DNA of 7,932 nucleotides, taken from positions 22,595-30,526 of the forward strand of contig KV835910.1 of assembly GCA_001838165.1 (NCBI GenBank), written 5' to 3'. The translations under genes were made by a program, and so were the position numbers. The notes below the pieces were generated by a model that saw only the letters and a list, made by a program, of their open reading frames with translations, had not been told where the DNA came from and ran no database searches. This stretch comes from Actinomyces sp. HMSC035G02. GTDB taxonomy: Bacteria > Actinomycetota > Actinomycetes > Actinomycetales > Actinomycetaceae. Below, in pieces: positions 6,601-7,932 of this stretch; the first letter of the stretch is position 1; each line of letters opens with the position of its first letter.

Positions 6601-7932
6601 TGCTGGATGTGCTGACCCACGACCCGTCGGGTGATGTGGCTTCCAAGACCGTTGTGTCCGAGGACGTGAAGAAGGAAGCTGCCAAGCTGGCGGATGCGTT
6701 CAAGCTGACGGCTAACCTGACGCTGACGGGTGAGAAGAACCAGAATCTTGATCAGGATTGGGGTTTTGGTATCTCGGCTGACACTGCGATTATGAAGGCG
6801 ATCACCGATCCGGATGAGGCTGCTCAGGAGTCCTTCGAGTTCACCCCGGGTCAGCGCGTGACCTACACGCTGACGCTGACCAATAACGGTCCGGGCGCGG
6901 CCACTGGCGTGAAGGCCTCTGATGAGCTTCCCTCTGGTGTTTCTTTCGTGGAGGCCCAGGGTGATGGTTCGTATGATCCGGCCACGGGCGTGTGGGATCT
7001 GTCTGGCCTGACCCTGGCGAAGGATGAGGTGAAGAAGATCGCGATCACGGTTGAGATCACTGGTGAGGGTGCGGGCAAGCTGGTCACCAACGTTGCTCGT
7101 ATTAAGCATCAGGATCAGGCAGGCGATGACCCGACCAACAACGAGTCCTCGGCCTCGTTCAAGGGTGGTTTCAACCTGGGTGGCACGATCTATCGTGACT
7201 CGGACGGCTCCTACTCCAAGAGTGATTCTGAGCAGCGCTTTAAGGGCGTGACGGTTGCTCTGCTGAAGGAGGACGGCACCCCGGTGCTGGACGCGAACGG
7301 TGATCCGATGACTGCGGTGACCGACGAGAAGGGTGCCTACCAGTTTGTGGGTCTGGCTCCGGCCTCGTACCGTGTGGTGATCGTGGACCCCGACAAGGGT
7401 GATCTGGCTGGTCTGATTCCGACCCAGGCCTACACGGGCAAGGGCGAGACCCAGGCGTCGGTCACCATCTCCGACGCGTCGGTGCAGGGCGTGGACTTCG
7501 GTCTGGTTGCCCCCGCCACGATCGGTGACCGCGTGTGGAATGACAAGGACGGTAACGGTGCGGATAACGGTGAGCCGGGTGTGCCTGGTGTGACCGTGAT
7601 CCTCAAGGACGCTAACGGCGTGGAGGTGGCTCGTACCACCACCGACGCGAACGGTAACTACCGTTTCACTGGCCTGGTTCCGGGCACCTACACGGTCGAT
7701 ATTGAGGTTCCTGCCGGGTTTAACGCGGCCACGACCTCGATGACGGTCACGGTTGGTGAGGGTGAGGAGAACCTGGATGTGGACTTCCCGCTCACTCTGA
7801 TCCCGGCTCCGACTCCGGCTACCACGGTTGCGAAGGTCCTGGCTCGTACCGGCTCGGATGCGTCCGTTCTGGGTGGTATGGCGGCCATGGCAGCGATTGC
7901 TGGCATCGCGGCTCTGGCGGGTAAGCGCCGCC
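564..7932 (+). CDS. Giant SdrD-B-like/DUF11 repeat surface protein with LAxTG sorting signal (3' partial)
   Basis: This is one uninterrupted frame of 2,456 complete codons, open at the window edge. The product is predicted to be secreted by Sec and covalently attached to peptidoglycan by a sortase, acting as a stalked adhesin or surface fibre. Seen in order: signal peptide 1-38; acidic Ala/Glu-rich linker to about 112; divergent beta-sandwich modules 113-1024; DUF11 domains near 1025-1191, 1570-1698 and 2071-2202; eight SdrD-B-like domains between 1192 and about 2420, each with a T-D-x-x-G-x-Y-x-F signature; LARTG at 2426-2430; hydrophobic segment; terminal KRR. The ATG at 564 is chosen because AGGAG lies 6 nt upstream, a signal peptide begins directly there, and an in-frame TAG at 549-551 excludes earlier starts. 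The frame uses no TTA, CTA or TCA codons. The ending implies only a few residues are missing. The domain class and anchoring are firm; the ligand is unknown and adhesion is inferred. Confidence 0.96.
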   Translation, partial: MSRLRPFRARVGVAGAASLAALSLLVTSLTPLAMRASAADESTQATDVATSQEAATASSNSEAADAPANEAGVEAPAAEDGAEAPAAEAGAEAPAAEDQPRTRRARAVAEDQATLALNVVNDAETLRSHDAQITTINFSCSSVTTPCKGAQIELALPGPITPDGLKLAERGYTVVPVTGDSVAKTTTSIDKTPDGNRVQRYIFKMKDPLPAGTSDRIQVTWNYNYYDAPNNSTTTQKVTFSALNAEKLENELTTTWTADTDIAIEKSGPTNKSNYPAVGGEATYKLRYGYQQIDQDNPNKVGIRWNGSTMKNGLNGLGFVGVQNIKVVDPLPAKAVFVTASDGGVYDPATHTVTWSYDKWIWQNPIDSTVTVKYPEGTVTLDDTVTNKATISAEVMNDPTKTLTKSSEITHGFAERKVGGRIGKTGNDNQYQVRGGLYPWRFFGINSGNTTLHFRWEDTLPCTWSTQDAKAAGDSCDQPTMVGPYRFSIFGKSGYEENGGWTLEYWTNKGNHETVNYTKTTGLTLPDGEWITRFTIDTDAAPQTSPQAWLYGTAPKTLPTTEPADFTSHYNPALPPEKYYNYVASPDYVRFQNCATGTVTDKDTGTVVTSSDELCSWMRVRDEFPSVQVYKSVRTNPVVVGKPASFFINGTAKPADQGGTPTPFTIVDLLPEGFDVDDASGIVPEKRSTLKNPDGTPYDLSKVTVEVEKNYNNTGRTLIRWNVPDPVEGSLYSTFNVNVLATAPAGKNTNDAMAFMPGDGAKSTTEDKSLRNTNYCIGNRAVDTFDVNKNGSTTDYVCNAAIDFNVATTPSMAIAKEVKGNKNPDFVPAGEVAEIDPGADGAYRFTISNAGNTPLTKVVAYDILPHLNDVGVGPASSQARGSNWKPNLNSTAWAFESVKEKPGRDPEVTAVPASDITVQYSTVPNPCRGEVLSAGGAMNDAPAGCTPDAWGDAPADLTTITGFRLVMNRDIEPGEKIRFVATMTSPVTANLIAWNSVAMSGGSMLNGKVSYLLPNEAPKVGINVSSDVELTKTVARAKMNGDEPVRDANGVIETVESDEVIMPGDYMLYKVNLKAKGPAVASGMNVADALPSGVEYVSSETRVCQDGATYPCTGPVYATASYDAAAGTWSAMESGILNTNLNVGGTETLYVLVKVKPSTEGSTITNTATLGEFDQVDSNKDNNKDSATFKVGGTLSGTIYNDADAWWSFNDGDKPFEGVTVRLLDADGNPVKDSSGADITTKTDADGKYTFTRLPLGSYKVEVVPGEAKVDGTDVNLADYKQTYGYGSSTSRSQVGQGKLVTPAPIELTAGAPNATKIDFAFVKPVSLGNFVWFDANKDGIQDADEVGVAGVTVTLDGQLDMDVVVDADGNLVKPLTTDANGKYVFTNLLPSDYGVTFTIPAGYYETVRTAGDDRSVDSDGAQTWLRLKQGQDDMTVDLGLIADGTIGDTLFWDVDNNGGSEPSGADKPLAGVTVKLTYTTPAGVEKTLTTVTDENGKYSFKDLAPGDYVVTVDKASLATVCPECTAQTHAPSGDLTAAEGQELSLTSKVTLNPRAMTNNDQDWAFTGVANTAIVKAIADPLEAPAGGFIPGTSVTYTLTVTNEGPSPATGVIAQDKLPSGVTFEYADGDGTYDAASGKWDLSGEVIEKGATRTLRITVIIRASAAGSVVTNTATIEKQDQIGDKKPDNTSSVPLTAGYTIAGKLYNDADASFSDSDSEAPYAGVTVALLKKDGTPVLDKDGNPVTAVTDAQGKYSFSGLPLGEYTVSVVDPTSGPLAGTKPTEAYTGRYKTTADVTIKAETGSVIDVNFGFVKPASVGDYTWMDVNRDGVQDADEPALPGVTVTLTRADGSAVTDASGNPVAAVTTDANGKYMFENLLPGDYKVSFQAPAGFEATTSEAGDDRAADSNGASASVTLAQGQTDDTIDFGAVGTGVIGDQLFLDVNQNGGNAPDAGDKVLPGVKVTLTWTGPGGITRTYETTTDADGKYKFENLLPGEYKVSVDPQSLLKAEPLLDVLTHDPSGDVASKTVVSEDVKKEAAKLADAFKLTANLTLTGEKNQNLDQDWGFGISADTAIMKAITDPDEAAQESFEFTPGQRVTYTLTLTNNGPGAATGVKASDELPSGVSFVEAQGDGSYDPATGVWDLSGLTLAKDEVKKIAITVEITGEGAGKLVTNVARIKHQDQAGDDPTNNESSASFKGGFNLGGTIYRDSDGSYSKSDSEQRFKGVTVALLKEDGTPVLDANGDPMTAVTDEKGAYQFVGLAPASYRVVIVDPDKGDLAGLIPTQAYTGKGETQASVTISDASVQGVDFGLVAPATIGDRVWNDKDGNGADNGEPGVPGVTVILKDANGVEVARTTTDANGNYRFTGLVPGTYTVDIEVPAGFNAATTSMTVTVGEGEENLDVDFPLTLIPAPTPATTVAKVLARTGSDASVLGGMAAMAAIAGIAALAGKRR
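777..857 (+). repeat. Three tandem 27-nt repeats encoding G-(V/A)-E-A-P-A-A-E-(D/A)
   Basis: Units lie at 777-803, 804-830 and 831-857 and encode residues 72-80, 81-89 and 90-98. The peptide is nearly constant ([27 protein letters not shown]) while synonymous third bases vary, so the repeats are old enough to have drifted but are constrained as protein. They sit in an acidic, Ala/Glu-rich stretch of the mature N-terminus that is likely disordered. The stretch ends in the basic cluster RTRRAR at 101-106. Confidence 0.85.
1338..1785 (+). other. Divergent DUF11-like beta-sandwich module (about residues 259-408)
   Basis: The segment begins DIAIEKSGP and shows G-G-E-A-T-Y-K-L at about 279. It continues with [12 protein letters not shown] at 327, [13 protein letters not shown] at 343 and [13 protein letters not shown] at about 382. 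This order (G-x-x-x-x-Y, then D-x-L-P, then G-x-Y-D-x-x-x-x-x-V-x-W, then V-x-N-x-A) is the same as in the canonical DUF11 domains near the C-terminus, so it is read as a distant copy. The boundaries are approximate. The preceding residues 113-258 also look beta-rich and hold the first Cys pair (140/147), but I assign them no family. Confidence 0.6.
1812..2432 (+). other. Aromatic-rich N-terminal segment, family not recognised (residues 417-623)
   Basis: Eight Trp occur in about 207 residues, in the contexts YPW, FRW, CTW, GGW, EYW, GEW, QAW and CSW, with many Tyr and Phe. Two local Cys pairs (462/476 and 594/615) lie here. No repeat signature of the C-terminal half is present. Its position near the outer end of a long repeat stalk makes it a plausible ligand-binding head, but that is inference from architecture only. 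It could equally be a structural beta-sandwich with long insertions. Confidence 0.5.
2433..3635 (+). other. Two further divergent DUF11-like modules (about residues 624-807 and 808-1024)
   Basis: The first begins [10 protein letters not shown], has [15 protein letters not shown] and then [13 protein letters not shown], and carries a Cys pair 776/798. The second begins SMAIAKEV, has [21 protein letters not shown] followed by AYDILPHL, carries the Cys pair 927/945, and ends with [13 protein letters not shown] and NSVAMSGG. The K-x-V opening, the Y-x-x-x-x-x-N-x-G-x-x-P-x-x-x-V core and the D-x-L-P turn are DUF11 features. Both copies are longer and more diverged than the C-terminal DUF11 domains. 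Boundaries are approximate. Confidence 0.6.
3636..5270 (+). repeat. Super-repeat unit 1: DUF11 + SdrD-B-like A1, B1, C1
   Basis: The DUF11 domain (3636-4136, residues 1025-1191) has [34 protein letters not shown] and ITNTATLGE, and carries the Cys pair 1104/1112. Three SdrD-B-like domains follow: A1 (4137-4538; [26 protein letters not shown]), B1 (4539-4892; [12 protein letters not shown] at 1335-1346, [17 protein letters not shown]) and C1 (4893-5270; [30 protein letters not shown]). Known SdrD B domains are Ca2+-binding beta-sandwiches that form rigid stalks, and the acidic loops seen here fit that role. C1 is unusual in carrying CPEC at 1522-1525. Confidence 0.88.
5271..6773 (+). repeat. 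Super-repeat unit 2: DUF11 + SdrD-B-like A2, B2, C2
   Basis: The DUF11 domain (5271-5657, residues 1570-1698) has [37 protein letters not shown] and [13 protein letters not shown]. It is followed by A2 (5658-6011; [26 protein letters not shown]), B2 (6012-6362; [12 protein letters not shown] at 1825-1836, [17 protein letters not shown]) and C2 (6363-6773; [30 protein letters not shown]). Each part matches its namesake in unit 1 better than its immediate neighbours. The Y of the Y-N-D motif in A2 lies 1,518 nt downstream of that in A1. C2 has no cysteines. Confidence 0.88.
6774..7838 (+). repeat. Super-repeat unit 3, shortened: DUF11 + SdrD-B-like A3, B3
   Basis: The DUF11 domain (6774-7169) has [37 protein letters not shown] and [13 protein letters not shown], very close to unit 2. 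It is followed by A3 (7170-7517; [27 protein letters not shown]) and B3 (7518 to about 7800; [28 protein letters not shown]). There is no C domain: a short Pro/Thr linker (IPAPTPATT) leads straight into the sorting signal. B3 is shorter than B1 and B2, lacking their GDDR-x-x-DS-(D/N)-GA segment. The A2 to A3 spacing is 1,512 nt. Confidence 0.87.
7839..7931 (+). other. LARTG cell-wall sorting signal with hydrophobic segment and basic tail
   Basis: LARTG at residues 2426-2430 is followed by SDAS, a hydrophobic stretch ([19 protein letters not shown]) and KRR, after which the window ends with one spare base. This is the standard tripartite sortase signal. The second residue is Ala instead of the usual Pro; LAxTG signals are known in high-GC Gram-positives as substrates of class E sortases. 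Predicted cleavage is between T2429 and G2430. The stop codon should lie only a few codons downstream. Confidence 0.9.

Noticed and set aside
468..7109. A 2,213-codon open frame on the - strand covering most of the window
   Set aside because: Its codons are exact reverse complements of the sense codons, so it stays open only because the real gene uses no TTA, CTA or TCA, which are rare in high-GC actinobacteria. Its product is Arg/Gly/Val/His-rich, without signal peptide or domain. The sense frame has a Shine-Dalgarno, signal peptide, domain repeats and sorting signal.
4137..7838. Regularly spaced repeats as a CRISPR-like or recombination array
   Set aside because: The repetition is at protein level, in frame, with diverged synonymous bases and domain-sized units. 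There are no short identical DNA repeats with unique spacers.

Overview
The window is almost entirely one very large gene on the + strand. The gene starts at 564 and is still open at the last base, 7932. The 2,456 complete codons visible encode a cell-wall-anchored surface protein of the SdrD-B-like/DUF11 class. The high GC of the coding part, the strong preference for G or C in third codon positions, the Arg-rich signal peptide and the LAxTG-type sorting signal all suggest a high-GC Gram-positive of the Actinomycetales. An oral Actinomyces or Schaalia-like commensal is the best guess, but this is inference and not an identification.

Layout: 1-68 holds degenerate 19-nt direct repeats that look like the terminal repeats of an IS21-type insertion sequence (tentative). 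Positions 69-563 carry no credible gene. From about 130 this stretch is clearly richer in A+T than the gene, and it should contain the promoter and 5' leader. A Shine-Dalgarno sequence at 553-557 serves the ATG at 564. An in-frame TAG at 549-551 rules out any earlier start.

The protein reads as follows: signal peptide (residues 1-38); acidic Ala/Glu-rich stalk with three 9-residue repeats and a basic RTRRAR cluster; a large N-terminal region (about 113-1024) of divergent DUF11-like beta-sandwich modules enclosing a Trp-rich segment of no family I recognise (417-623); then a higher-order tandem array in which one DUF11 domain is followed by SdrD-B-like domains (DUF11-A-B-C, DUF11-A-B-C, DUF11-A-B) with a period of 504-506 residues; and finally LARTG, a hydrophobic segment and KRR. 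Only the last residues and the stop lie beyond the window.

The likely picture is an exported, sortase-anchored, Ca2+-stiffened and disulfide-braced stalk that holds an N-terminal head away from the cell wall. All 14 cysteines fall in seven local pairs, which suggests oxidative folding outside the membrane. The most interesting items are the 505-residue super-repeat, the cysteine pairing, the unrecognised aromatic-rich head segment and the LAxTG signal. I see no RNA gene, CRISPR array or second protein-coding gene. A 6.6-kb open frame on the - strand is a codon-usage mirror of the real gene.
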